From positions 6,067 through 34,453 of the forward strand of contig DHDW01000033.1 in the NCBI GenBank assembly GCA_002399565.1: a stretch of 28,387 bases of DNA, read 5' to 3'. Origin of the DNA: Bacteroidales bacterium UBA4866. GTDB lineage: Bacteria > Bacteroidota > Bacteroidia > Bacteroidales > P3. Position 1 is the stretch's first letter. Each line of letters begins with the position of its first letter. Below are positions 1 to 6,307 of this stretch, one piece after another. The notes beneath the pieces were generated by a model. It ran no database searches. It saw only the letters and a list, made by a program, of their open reading frames with translations, and had not been told where the DNA came from. A program made the position numbers and the translations under genes.

Positions 1-1
1 T

Positions 2-850
2 GAGCCTTATAATAAATACATAAATAAAACATATTGTCAGTTATTGCCTAACTGGTCAGGATTTGGGGTTACTTCAAGAAAAGAATCACAACCTAATGCT
101 CAGTGGTTAAATCAAAATAGGCACTCAATTCCTACCAGAGAAGGTGTAATTAAGCAAATAGAACGCATTATACAAATAGAAAGAAATAAGAAGGTTGAAG
201 CATATAGAGCAGCTTACCAAGAGTTGCCACAAGAAGAAAGATTGATATTAACAGAACAAGAATACTTCCTTAACCTTTGCGAAACTACAGGTAGAACTAA
301 CAGATTATCACATGAAGGTTTGGTTTTACAAATTGATAATGATAAAAGAGTTTACGATAGCTTTGAGCCTGCATTTAGAAAAAATGGTCATGTGGATTGG
401 AAGATAATGTTTGATCCAGCAGATAGAGAGAGAGTAATGGCGGTAAATAGTGATGGAAGTTTGAGGTTTATTCTTAAAGAAAAGTATATCCAACCTATGG
501 CACTTAGAGATAGATCAGAAGAGGACACTAAGCAACTTACGGCTACTCGTGAATTTAACAGGGCTATTAAGCAAAATGCTTTGGATGTGTTTGTGGAAGA
601 TGCAAATGTGATTGATGAGATGTTGGAAAGAGCCCCTGAGCTAAATGATACCCTTCAAAAATTAATCTTAACCGATAATCACGGTCAACATAAAGACAAT
701 AGGAATGCCATACGTCTTGGCAAATCTCAAAGGTTGTTGGCTAAACAGGTTGAGAAGGAAGAAAGAGAAAGTTTGAGAACTCAAGAAGAGGAACATTTAG
801 CTTACTTGAAGGACAAAGTAGATATTAACAGCTATTTAAACGCAGAATAA
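2..850 (+). CDS. MuA-like DDE transposase, C-terminal part (5' truncated by window)
   Basis: The reading frame is open to the left edge, so this is the 3' part of a longer gene; the TTG at 44 is not its start. The visible ~282 residues begin just after the expected catalytic core, with a segment like the end of the DDE domain (LPNWSGFG, then NAQWLNQNRHSIPTREG). A beta-rich region follows (about SHEGLVLQID through LRFILKEKYIQPMAL) that fits the Mu transposase C-terminal beta-barrel. The C-terminal ~90 residues are charged and helical, where MuA binds MuB and ClpX. The family cuts and joins phage ends during replicative transposition. The catalytic D, D and E residues lie outside the window, so activity cannot be judged. 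The MuB-like gene starts 23 bp downstream, as expected for a Mu early operon. Confidence 0.88.
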   Translation, partial: EPYNKYINKTYCQLLPNWSGFGVTSRKESQPNAQWLNQNRHSIPTREGVIKQIERIIQIERNKKVEAYRAAYQELPQEERLILTEQEYFLNLCETTGRTNRLSHEGLVLQIDNDKRVYDSFEPAFRKNGHVDWKIMFDPADRERVMAVNSDGSLRFILKEKYIQPMALRDRSEEDTKQLTATREFNRAIKQNALDVFVEDANVIDEMLERAPELNDTLQKLILTDNHGQHKDNRNAIRLGKSQRLLAKQVEKEERESLRTQEEEHLAYLKDKVDINSYLNAE

Positions 851-873
851 TAATCATTTAAAAACATATTAAA

Positions 874-1815
874 ATGAAAGTAGAACAAAAAAACAAGATT
901 AGAGAAGCTTTAGTTGCTTACACTCAATCAGTATCTGAAAGTTTTGTAATGTCACAAAATGAAGTGGCTAAGAAGTTAGGTATTAATGCTGCTTATATTT
1001 CTGCCATTGTTAATGGCGAGGACAAAGTAGGTAAAAGTACAATTTCGGATATGTACTGGAAAAAGATTGCTGTTCTGTTAGGAATTGAAGTTGATAAAAA
1101 GTATTGGGAGATTAAACAAACCCCTCAGATGGTGGCTATTTTGGCAGCATTGGAGGAAGCTAAGGAAGACGGCAGAACAATTACTATTGTTGGAGAAACT
1201 GGTTGTGGGAAGTCTTTTACTATTGAAGAGTTGTTTATGAAGAAAAATCCAGTTGCCTGTTATAAGATTGTTATTGGAAGTCTTGATAATATTGGAGATA
1301 TAGTTGATAAGTTGGCTGATGTAATTGGTTTAAAACTTGGTACAATGTCCAGGAGTGCGAAATTAAAAGAAGTTTCTTATGCTTTATTGATGATGAAATA
1401 TAGAAACTTGAAGCCTCTGGTTATTTTTGATGAGGCTGAATATATGAGTCATGTGGCTTTATGTGCCATTAAGTCTATGTATGATATGTTAAATGGAGTA
1501 TGTGGAATTGTGATGGTCGGAACTGAGCAGATACTTAGGAATTACGACAGGTTAAAGAATAAGAATAAGACTGGCATTCCTCAACTGTACAGGCGAATTA
1601 AATTTGGTATTAAGTACATTCCCAATATTGATAAGAGATATAATGAATTTCTTGCTGATATTGAAGATAGAGAGTTGAGTAAGTGGCTTCGTGGAAATTG
1701 TGAGAATTATGGAGAGCTGCATGATGTTTTGGAACCTGCCAAACGTGAGGCTGAACGCTTGGCAGAGCCGCTTTCTTATGAATTGGTTATGAAGATAAAT
1801 GGATTTAACTATTAA
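874..1815 (+). CDS. MuB-like AAA+ ATPase, transposition target-DNA activator
   Basis: This 313-residue protein has an N-terminal helix-turn-helix (about residues 24-70, QNEVAKKLGINAAYISAIVN), a Walker A motif GETGCGKS at 107-114 and a Walker B LVIFDE at 182-187. The order HTH then AAA+ ATPase, the length and the place right after the transposase match Mu transposition protein B. MuB forms ATP-dependent filaments on target DNA, stimulates MuA and provides target immunity. The A-rich stretch ACATATTAAA precedes the ATG and there is no Shine-Dalgarno sequence, normal for Bacteroidota. The gene ends next to a 9-bp tandem repeat that leads into the next ATPase gene. Confidence in the family is high. 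Confidence 0.92.
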   Translation: MKVEQKNKIREALVAYTQSVSESFVMSQNEVAKKLGINAAYISAIVNGEDKVGKSTISDMYWKKIAVLLGIEVDKKYWEIKQTPQMVAILAALEEAKEDGRTITIVGETGCGKSFTIEELFMKKNPVACYKIVIGSLDNIGDIVDKLADVIGLKLGTMSRSAKLKEVSYALLMMKYRNLKPLVIFDEAEYMSHVALCAIKSMYDMLNGVCGIVMVGTEQILRNYDRLKNKNKTGIPQLYRRIKFGIKYIPNIDKRYNEFLADIEDRELSKWLRGNCENYGELHDVLEPAKREAERLAEPLSYELVMKINGFNY

Positions 1816-1851
1816 TTGACTCAAGGGACTCAATTGACTAAATAGACACTA
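1816..1851 (+). repeat. Four degenerate 9-bp tandem repeats before the second ATPase gene
   Basis: Four successive 9-mers read TTGACTCAA, GGGACTCAA, TTGACTAAA and TAGACACTA. They fill the whole spacer between the MuB-like stop codon and the next ATG; the last base of the fourth unit is the A of that ATG. The first three agree at most positions and the fourth is weak. This could be an operator, or a slippage tract that sets the spacing between the two coupled ATPase genes. Confidence 0.5.
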
Positions 1852-2483
1852 TGGAACGAGCATTTACTATTAATGATATACTTAACAAAAAATATAAGCT
1901 CTTTGACTTTAAGAATGAATGGGAAGAGGCTTTTTCTAAGCCTGAACGTTGTGGTGTTTGGTTTATTTGGGGGAATAGTGGCAATGGGAAAACACGCTTT
2001 ACTATGCAGTTGGCTAAGTATCTTACTAATTTTGGTAAGGTGCTTTACAACTCTCTCGAAGAGGGCTCTTCCCATACTATTAGAAAGGCTTTTGAAGAGG
2101 TTGGAATGAGTGAGGTTAAGAAAAAGATGTTGCTTGTTTCTGAATCTCTCGAAAAACTTAATCAAAGGCTGGAAAAACAAAGGAGTTCTAATGTAATAAT
2201 AATTGATAGCTTCCAATATGCACAGATTAGTTACAAACAATATATAGCATTTAAGGAAAAGCACCATAATAAATTGATAATCTTTATTTCTCATGCCGAT
2301 GGAAAACAACCTGCTGGACGAAGTGCAAAATCTGTAATGTATGATGCGACACTTAAGATATGGGTTGAAGGTTTTAAAGCCTTTTCTAAGGGTAGATATA
2401 TAGGTTCTAAAGGGCAATTAACAATATGGGAAGAGGGGGCATCGAGATATTGGCAAGAAAACGAAAATGATAACAACAATTAA
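1851..2483 (+). CDS. RecA-like P-loop ATPase of the early transposition operon
   Basis: The 210-residue protein has a Walker A GNSGNGKT at residues 41-48, a Walker B VIIIDS at 115-120 and a sensor-like strand IIFISHADG at 143-151. This arrangement resembles the RecA/RadA/DnaB core more than the AAA+ fold of the preceding protein. The rest is compact, ending in an acidic Asn-rich tail. It lies 35 bp after the MuB-like gene, so the two are probably co-transcribed. Mu itself has only MuB here, so the role is inferred: DNA replication or recombination support, perhaps helping transposition. No substrate can be named. An alternative is a DnaC-like helicase loader, but the Walker B and sensor pattern argue for RecA-like. 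Confidence 0.75.
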   Translation: MERAFTINDILNKKYKLFDFKNEWEEAFSKPERCGVWFIWGNSGNGKTRFTMQLAKYLTNFGKVLYNSLEEGSSHTIRKAFEEVGMSEVKKKMLLVSESLEKLNQRLEKQRSSNVIIIDSFQYAQISYKQYIAFKEKHHNKLIIFISHADGKQPAGRSAKSVMYDATLKIWVEGFKAFSKGRYIGSKGQLTIWEEGASRYWQENENDNNN

Positions 2484-2496
2484 TAATTAATACAAA

Positions 2497-2934
2497 ATGA
2501 CAACAACGATTAAAACAACAAAAGCACAATTAATTAAAAGGTTCCACACCTTGCTTACAAAGGCAGGAATGGATGAGTTTGATAAAAGGAGTATGCTGAA
2601 TACGTATTTTAACGCTACTTCTTCTAAGGACTTAACAGTTGTGGAATTATTAGAAGCCTGTACTGCTTTGGAAAAGATGGTGAATCCTCAATTGGCTGAA
2701 ATTGATAGATTACGCAAAAGAGTAATGGCATCTATTGGAGCATACCTTAGAGAAATGGGGTATGCTGAAAATCCTGAAAACATTAAAGCTTTAGCTTGCA
2801 GGGCAAGTAAATGTAGGAACTTTAATGATATTCCTATGGAGAAATTAAGAGCTGTTTATAACGCTTTTAACCATTACAAGAAAGCTATGGTTCAGGTTAG
2901 AGAATTAACGGAAAACATTTTAAAAACTAATTAG
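2497..2934 (+). CDS. GemA-like (Mu gp16 / DUF1018-type) early protein, tentative
   Basis: The 145-residue, mostly helical protein opens with a segment on the pattern AQLIKRFHTLLTKAGMDEF, then a middle NPQLAEIDRLRKRVMASIGA and a Cys-containing ACRASKCRNFNDIPMEKLRA. The two-part layout (short helical N-terminus about a small crawling-type motif, then a region ending in a helix that follows 'F-N-D-I-P') resembles the Mu early regulator GemA. The similarity is judged by eye and is not certain. Position in the early operon, 13 bp after the ATPase gene, fits. GemA in Mu affects host gyrase and gene expression; whether this protein does so is inference. Confidence 0.45.
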   Translation: MTTTIKTTKAQLIKRFHTLLTKAGMDEFDKRSMLNTYFNATSSKDLTVVELLEACTALEKMVNPQLAEIDRLRKRVMASIGAYLREMGYAENPENIKALACRASKCRNFNDIPMEKLRAVYNAFNHYKKAMVQVRELTENILKTN

Positions 2935-2937
2935 AAA

Positions 2938-3279
2938 ATGGTAGTATATAGAGATTTTGATTTGGCTATGGAGGAAATGGAAGGCTTCTCTGCGAAGATA
3001 AAAGAGGATGTTTATTTGACTTATATAAGTTATGGAAGGCATCCAAAGAACTTAGAGTTCCAATTAAGGACTAAGTCCGAAATGGTTAATCCTAAAAAGC
3101 CTGTTAATTGCCTTGCTATATATATAGTGGGCAAAGGATTGGAGATTGTTAAGGAGATTAACGAGCTTAAGGACTCTAAGGACTTTAAACAAGATGTGGT
3201 TATATCTTATACCTGTGGGATGTTCGCTCCTTCTTATAAGAATAGTGTTGTTGAACTTGGTAAATCAATTGCCTTATGA
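2938..3279 (+). CDS. Hypothetical early protein (113 aa)
   Basis: I do not recognise this family. The soluble 113-residue protein has a beta-rich core (NCLAIYIVGKGLEIV, then QDVVISYTCGMFAP) and no membrane segment. It starts 3 bp after the previous stop codon and ends overlapping the next gene by 4 bp (ATGA), so it is translationally coupled on both sides. A segment rich in Lys/Asp (ELKDSKDFK) is encoded by a 16-nt stretch (3167-3182) that recurs exactly at 5608-5623 in another early gene. It is a real gene by packing and frame, function unknown. Confidence 0.6.
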   Translation: MVVYRDFDLAMEEMEGFSAKIKEDVYLTYISYGRHPKNLEFQLRTKSEMVNPKKPVNCLAIYIVGKGLEIVKEINELKDSKDFKQDVVISYTCGMFAPSYKNSVVELGKSIAL

Positions 3280-3620
3280 AGAAAAGTATATATATAAGTG
3301 GTAAGATTACAGGATTGGATGAACAAGCCACACGAGAACGATTTAAGAAAGTTCAAAAGGAATTAGAAGACAAAGGTTATGAAGTTGTTAATCCATTTGA
3401 TACGACAGATGAATTTGTTAAGGAATTTGGTGGGAACCTTAGTTGGGGCAAGGCAATGATTTGTTGTTTGATTTCTCTTAATCATTGTGATGAGATATAT
3501 ATGCTTGACGGATGGGCTGACTCACCAGGAGCAAGAATTGAACGAGATTTTGCTTGTCGTTTGGGGTTGGTGGTTAGGTATGAGGATTTGAATGAACAAT
3601 CAAATTCAATACAATGTTAA
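3276..3620 (+). CDS. DUF4406 protein, nucleoside 2-deoxyribosyltransferase-like fold
   Basis: The 114-residue protein begins with the strand YISGKITGL, typical of DUF4406, followed by helix, VVNPFD and the C-terminal YMLDGWADSPGARIERDFA. Family members share the Rossmann-like fold of nucleoside 2-deoxyribosyltransferases, and the conserved acidic and 'SPGA' residues of that fold are present. Phages carry these genes often, and a role in nucleotide salvage or modified-base metabolism is possible but not shown. The start ATGA overlaps the stop of the preceding gene by 4 bp, and the stop overlaps the next small gene's start. The family call is firm, the reaction is not. Confidence 0.8.
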   Translation: MKKSIYISGKITGLDEQATRERFKKVQKELEDKGYEVVNPFDTTDEFVKEFGGNLSWGKAMICCLISLNHCDEIYMLDGWADSPGARIERDFACRLGLVVRYEDLNEQSNSIQC

Positions 3621-3790
3621 CCAAAAAACAACATCAAAAAAGGTATAGGCTTCATATCTTCCTTGGGAAGAAAGGCTATATCGTCAACGCACGAAATAGA
3701 GAGGTGTTAATCAATAGTGATACACCTGTGATTAAACAAGTCGCTACTCTTAGAGACGAATTTCAGTATAATTTACAAACAACAATTTAA
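3614..3790 (+). CDS. Small basic hypothetical protein (58 aa)
   Basis: This short frame begins at an ATG that overlaps the stop of the DUF4406 gene by 7 bp and runs 58 codons to TAA. The product is basic, with a QHQKRYRLHIFLGKKGYIV start and an IKQVATLRDEFQYNL end. It fills a gap that would otherwise be empty in a tightly packed operon, the main reason to call it. I do not recognise the family. The pattern of a basic beta-hairpin followed by a helix could suit nucleic-acid binding, but that is a guess. Confidence 0.5.
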   Translation: MLTKKQHQKRYRLHIFLGKKGYIVNARNREVLINSDTPVIKQVATLRDEFQYNLQTTI

Positions 3791-3801
3791 AATTAAATAG
3801 T

Positions 3802-4053
3802 ATGTACACAGCAAAAGTAAAATTAACAGCAAAATCAACGCTTCCTAATGTTAGGATAAAGCCTTTATTTTTAACAGGTCTTTATAAATCAGGTAAGAAA
3901 AAAATGGCAATTCCTGAAAAAAAGGAAGATTTAAGAAATCAAGTTTTGGGGCACTTTTCTAATTCGAATCCAGAATGCATAGATTTGAATGTTGAGATAA
4001 TAGAGTTTAAAAAACTTCCTATAGATTTTTGGTACGAAGGAAAGGAGAAATAA
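3802..4053 (+). CDS. Hypothetical early protein (83 aa)
   Basis: This 83-residue Lys-rich protein is not recognised. It opens with a likely beta strand (YTAKVKLTAKSTLPNVRIKPLFL) and ends with a DLNVEIIEFKKLPIDFWYEG segment, suggesting a small all-beta or alpha/beta domain. It has no membrane segment and no cysteine pair apart from a single Cys. The ATG follows an A-rich stretch AAATTAAATAGT with no Shine-Dalgarno sequence. It is co-directional with and 13 bp before the next gene. Confidence 0.55.
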   Translation: MYTAKVKLTAKSTLPNVRIKPLFLTGLYKSGKKKMAIPEKKEDLRNQVLGHFSNSNPECIDLNVEIIEFKKLPIDFWYEGKEK

Positions 4054-4066
4054 AAAACAATACAAC

Positions 4067-4276
4067 ATGACACAAGAAGAGCATAAAGAGTATTTAGCAA
4101 AATTTCAAAAAGGACAAATTTTGACTTTGGTTTATAATAAAAAAAGAATTGCTGGCATATATAAAGGTTATGTAGAAGATGGCGACGATATTCACATAAC
4201 ATTGCAACACAAAGAAAATGGAATAGGTTGGAGCTATCCTTGTAAAGGACTAAAACAAATTGAATATATAAAATAA
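4067..4276 (+). CDS. Hypothetical early protein (69 aa), small beta-barrel-like
   Basis: The 69-residue protein starts with a short helix (TQEEHKEYLAKF) and continues with alternating strands: KGQILTLVYNKKRIAGIYKG, then DDIHITLQHKENG and KGLKQIEYIK. The strand pattern 'GQIL-xxx-IAGIYKGY-DGDDIHITL' resembles SH3-like or Sm-like small barrels, but no family is certain. It starts 13 bp after the previous stop and ends 3 bp before the next ATG, so the three genes look co-translated. Confidence 0.55.
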   Translation: MTQEEHKEYLAKFQKGQILTLVYNKKRIAGIYKGYVEDGDDIHITLQHKENGIGWSYPCKGLKQIEYIK

Positions 4277-4279
4277 GAG

Positions 4280-4495
4280 ATGAAAATATCAGATGATCAA
4301 AATACAATCACAATTGATAGTAATACTTATGAGGCTGCAATATCCGAATGTCGATTTTGTCAAGATTGTCAATTAAAGCATGTTTTGCAGTATTGTGATG
4401 ATATTCCTTGTAGGTCTTATGAACGCAAAGATAAGCGAATTGTAGTTTTTAAAAAGAAGTCAGACATAATTGATAAAGATGAAAAACATAATTAA
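4280..4495 (+). CDS. Cysteine-rich mini-protein, CX2C-X8-C-X4-C (paralogue A)
   Basis: The 71-residue protein has Cys 27, 30, 39 and 44 in the spacing C-X2-C-X8-C-X4-C, plus an extra Cys 24. The same spacing, the same N-terminal ISDDQNT and the same tail pattern C-X4-RKD-X-R-X2-VF occur in the product of 5586-5864, so the two are paralogues. Four cysteines in this arrangement suggest binding of one zinc ion, though no known zinc-finger family is recognised. The stop lies inside the possible upstream starts of the DUF3164 gene. Role unknown; regulatory or nucleic-acid binding is a guess. Confidence 0.6.
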   Translation: MKISDDQNTITIDSNTYEAAISECRFCQDCQLKHVLQYCDDIPCRSYERKDKRIVVFKKKSDIIDKDEKHN

Positions 4496-4517
4496 TAACA
4501 TATTTAAAAGAAAAAAA

Positions 4518-5177
4518 ATGGATACAAAAAAAATTAGTGTGGAAATGTCTGCTGATGAGTATGCAGAACTCCAAAAGATGCAACAAGAAAAAGCAGCTAT
4601 TGCAGCTAAACAAAAGCAATTGGAAGAGAGAGAAAATTATAAGAATATGGTTAGCTCTATGGTTGATGAGTTATTCCCTATGCTTGAGAATTTAGCCCAT
4701 AGCTTGGGTGGAGGCAAAAAAAGAGTATACGATAGCTTTACAACCGCTATCGCTATGAAAAAAGAGTTATATGATACAAAGGATAGTCAGAACACTCATA
4801 CGTTTACCAATGCTAAGGGAGATAGGAGAATTTGTGTTGGCTATTCTGTTATTGATAATTATGACGATACAGTTAATGAAGGCGTAGAAAAGGTAAGGCA
4901 ATATATTAAATCTTTGTCGCAAGATGAGAAAACAGAGCAGTTGGTAGATGCCATATTGCAGTTATTGGCTAAGGATAAGAAAGGAAATATTAAGCCAGGT
5001 AAAGTTGTGGCTCTTTCTAACATTGCAGACAAATCTGATAGCGAACTATTCAAAGATGGCGTTAGAATAATTAAAGAGGCTTACAAGCCTATATTTTCAA
5101 AACAATTTGTGAGAGCTGAAAAGAAGTTGGATAACGGTGAATGGGTTAATGTTCCTCTCGGAATGACTGAAGCGTAA
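4518..5177 (+). CDS. DUF3164 family Mu-like early protein
   Basis: From the chosen start the protein has 219 residues: an N-terminal coiled-coil-like segment (SADEYAELQKMQQEKAAIAAKQ), a central region with KKRVYDSFTTAIAMKKELYD, and the C-terminal block KGNIKPGKVVALSNI then LFKDGVRIIKEAYKPIFSKQF, characteristic of DUF3164. The family is found in Mu-like phages; its molecular role is unknown. Earlier in-frame starts exist at 4479 (ATG) and 4470 (TTG), but both lie inside the preceding gene, and 4518 has a strongly A-rich upstream typical of Bacteroidota starts. The coding DNA at 4719-4739 matches 344-364 in the transposase gene at 20 of 21 bases. Confidence 0.8.
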   Translation: MDTKKISVEMSADEYAELQKMQQEKAAIAAKQKQLEERENYKNMVSSMVDELFPMLENLAHSLGGGKKRVYDSFTTAIAMKKELYDTKDSQNTHTFTNAKGDRRICVGYSVIDNYDDTVNEGVEKVRQYIKSLSQDEKTEQLVDAILQLLAKDKKGNIKPGKVVALSNIADKSDSELFKDGVRIIKEAYKPIFSKQFVRAEKKLDNGEWVNVPLGMTEA

Positions 5178-5187
5178 GGAGGATGTT

Positions 5188-5598
5188 ATGGAACAATATA
5201 TTTTAATTTCAGAAGCCTTTATGGGAAAGGTTATTGTTACTAAGGATGGCAATAACCTACAGGCTAACTTTACTGAATCAAACGTAACTGTTGGTCAACA
5301 AAAATTTGTTCTTAGTATGATGCAACAGGGTATTCCTGCGATGATGGAGCATTTTAACGGTCCTAATTCGGATAGTAAGTTTGAAAAATTGGTTGTCGAT
5401 TTTGAGATGTTTTGGAACCGCTACGACGATAAGCTTAATTCATCCAGGAAGAAGACTCAGGCAAAATGGGAGAAGATGCCTGTTGACGAAAGAACTAAGG
5501 CTTTCTATTTTATTGGCAAGTATTTTGCCTCTATTCCTGCAGGTACTCGAAAAAAATATGCAGAAACTTATCTTAATGCTGAGCTATGGAACAACTAA
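5188..5598 (+). CDS. Hypothetical early protein with replication-type C-terminal motif
   Basis: The 136-residue protein has a beta-rich N-terminus and a C-terminal half reading FEMFWNRYDDKLNSSRKKTQ, W-EKMPVDERTKAFYF, then KKYAETYLNAELWNN. The pattern 'FW..Y..K......A...W..........A.....Y........R..YA..YLN...W' is common at the C-terminus of phage replication-initiation proteins, so this may be a stand-alone copy of that module. It is an inference from pattern only. Its ATG is preceded by AAGGAGGATGTT, a genuine Shine-Dalgarno sequence, unusual for Bacteroidota. The gene overlaps the next one by 13 bp. Confidence 0.55.
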   Translation: MEQYILISEAFMGKVIVTKDGNNLQANFTESNVTVGQQKFVLSMMQQGIPAMMEHFNGPNSDSKFEKLVVDFEMFWNRYDDKLNSSRKKTQAKWEKMPVDERTKAFYFIGKYFASIPAGTRKKYAETYLNAELWNN

Positions 5599-5864
5599 AT
5601 AAGGAGATTAAGGACTCTAAGGAGGTTAAGGACATTAAAGAATTGGTTATTTCAGATGATCAGAACACTGTTAGTTATGGTGGAATTACAGCGACTTTTA
5701 AGCCTGTTAATAAGGTTACAAAAAATACTTGCAGACATTGCTGGTTTGATAGGTTCCCTGGAGCTTGCAGCACTAATATATGCTCTTCATCATTGCGTAA
5801 GGATGGACGTGAAGGGGTTTTTACTGTTCAGGAGATGCCAGTTATTAAATCTAAAAAGAAATGA
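5586..5864 (+). CDS. Cysteine-rich mini-protein, CX2C-X8-C-X4-C (paralogue B)
   Basis: The 92-residue protein has Cys 49, 52, 61 and 66 in the spacing C-X2-C-X8-C-X4-C, identical to paralogue A at 4280-4495. They also share ISDDQNT before the cysteines and the pattern C-X4-RKD-X-R-X2-VF after them. This copy has an extra Lys/Glu-rich N-terminal arm (EQLNKEIKDSKEVKDIKEL), part of it encoded by a 16-nt stretch also present at 3167-3182. The four cysteines suggest a zinc site. The start overlaps the upstream gene by 13 bp and the stop overlaps the next gene by 4 bp. Confidence 0.6.
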   Translation: MEQLNKEIKDSKEVKDIKELVISDDQNTVSYGGITATFKPVNKVTKNTCRHCWFDRFPGACSTNICSSSLRKDGREGVFTVQEMPVIKSKKK

Positions 5865-6226
5865 AAAATATTAAAGTTAAATTAAGTGTTCGTGATTATA
5901 AGTACTTGTGCTTATTCACTAAGCAATGTATGGATTCGATTAAAGAGCGTGAAAGACCTTTTGTGTATGTTATGTTTAATTTAGTAAACGAAGATTATCA
6001 AAAGTTGATTAAGAAGTTGCCAAAAACAAGTAAATCAAAACATGTAACGGCATGTGTGAGTTTTAACCTATATAGCGTGTTATATCCTTATTATGTATCC
6101 TTATTGGAGCAAAAAAAGATAGATGGAGCTAATTCAGCTCTTGTTTGGGATTTATTTTGTAAATTGGATGAAGGAATAAGAACTATCCAAAAGGAAGAGA
6201 ATATGATAACTGACTTAGCATTATAA
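5861..6226 (+). CDS. Hypothetical early protein (121 aa)
   Basis: This 121-residue protein is not recognised. It is mostly helical with alternating basic segments (KNIKVKLSVRDYKYL, YQKLIKKLPKTSKSKH) and a hydrophobic helix-rich end (YVSLLEQKKIDGANSALVWD). There is no signal peptide or clear membrane segment. Its ATGA start overlaps the previous stop by 4 bp, so it is translationally coupled. It ends eight bases before the 5' arm of the inverted repeat at 6234-6303. Confidence 0.55.
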   Translation: MKNIKVKLSVRDYKYLCLFTKQCMDSIKERERPFVYVMFNLVNEDYQKLIKKLPKTSKSKHVTACVSFNLYSVLYPYYVSLLEQKKIDGANSALVWDLFCKLDEGIRTIQKEENMITDLAL

Positions 6227-6233
6227 AAAAAGC

Positions 6234-6303
6234 CCCACCGAATAGATCGTATGGAGCAAAGAAGTAGAACACTTGCAAATATACATATAATTTATTTGGT
6301 GGG
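6234..6303 (+). repeat. 11-bp inverted repeat next to the start of the last early gene
   Basis: The arms are CCCACCGAATA (6234-6244) and TATTTGGTGGG (6293-6303). In RNA all 11 positions pair, one of them as G·U, around a 48-nt loop. The 3' arm ends 4 nt before the ATG at 6308, so a folded transcript would bury the ribosome-entry region. On the minus strand the 6234-6244 arm is followed by GCTTTTTTT, like a terminator for leftward transcripts. Confidence 0.5.
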
Positions 6304-6307
6304 ATAT

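Noticed and set aside
44-46. TTG as the start of the transposase
   Set aside because: The frame is open to the left edge of the window, and the family is much longer.
1830-2417. Long minus-strand frame of 195 codons across the second ATPase gene
   Set aside because: It is the shadow of a clear P-loop ATPase on the plus strand, with no motif or start signal of its own.
3951-3980. GCACTTTTC followed by TAGATTTG, resembling the late promoter box and -7
   Set aside because: The spacing is 20 rather than 23 bp, the rest of the box does not match, and it lies inside a coding gene in the middle of the early operon.
3167-5623. Exact 16-nt stretch shared at 3167-3182 and 5608-5623
   Set aside because: It encodes low-complexity Lys/Asp-rich segments in both genes, so codon and composition bias can explain it.
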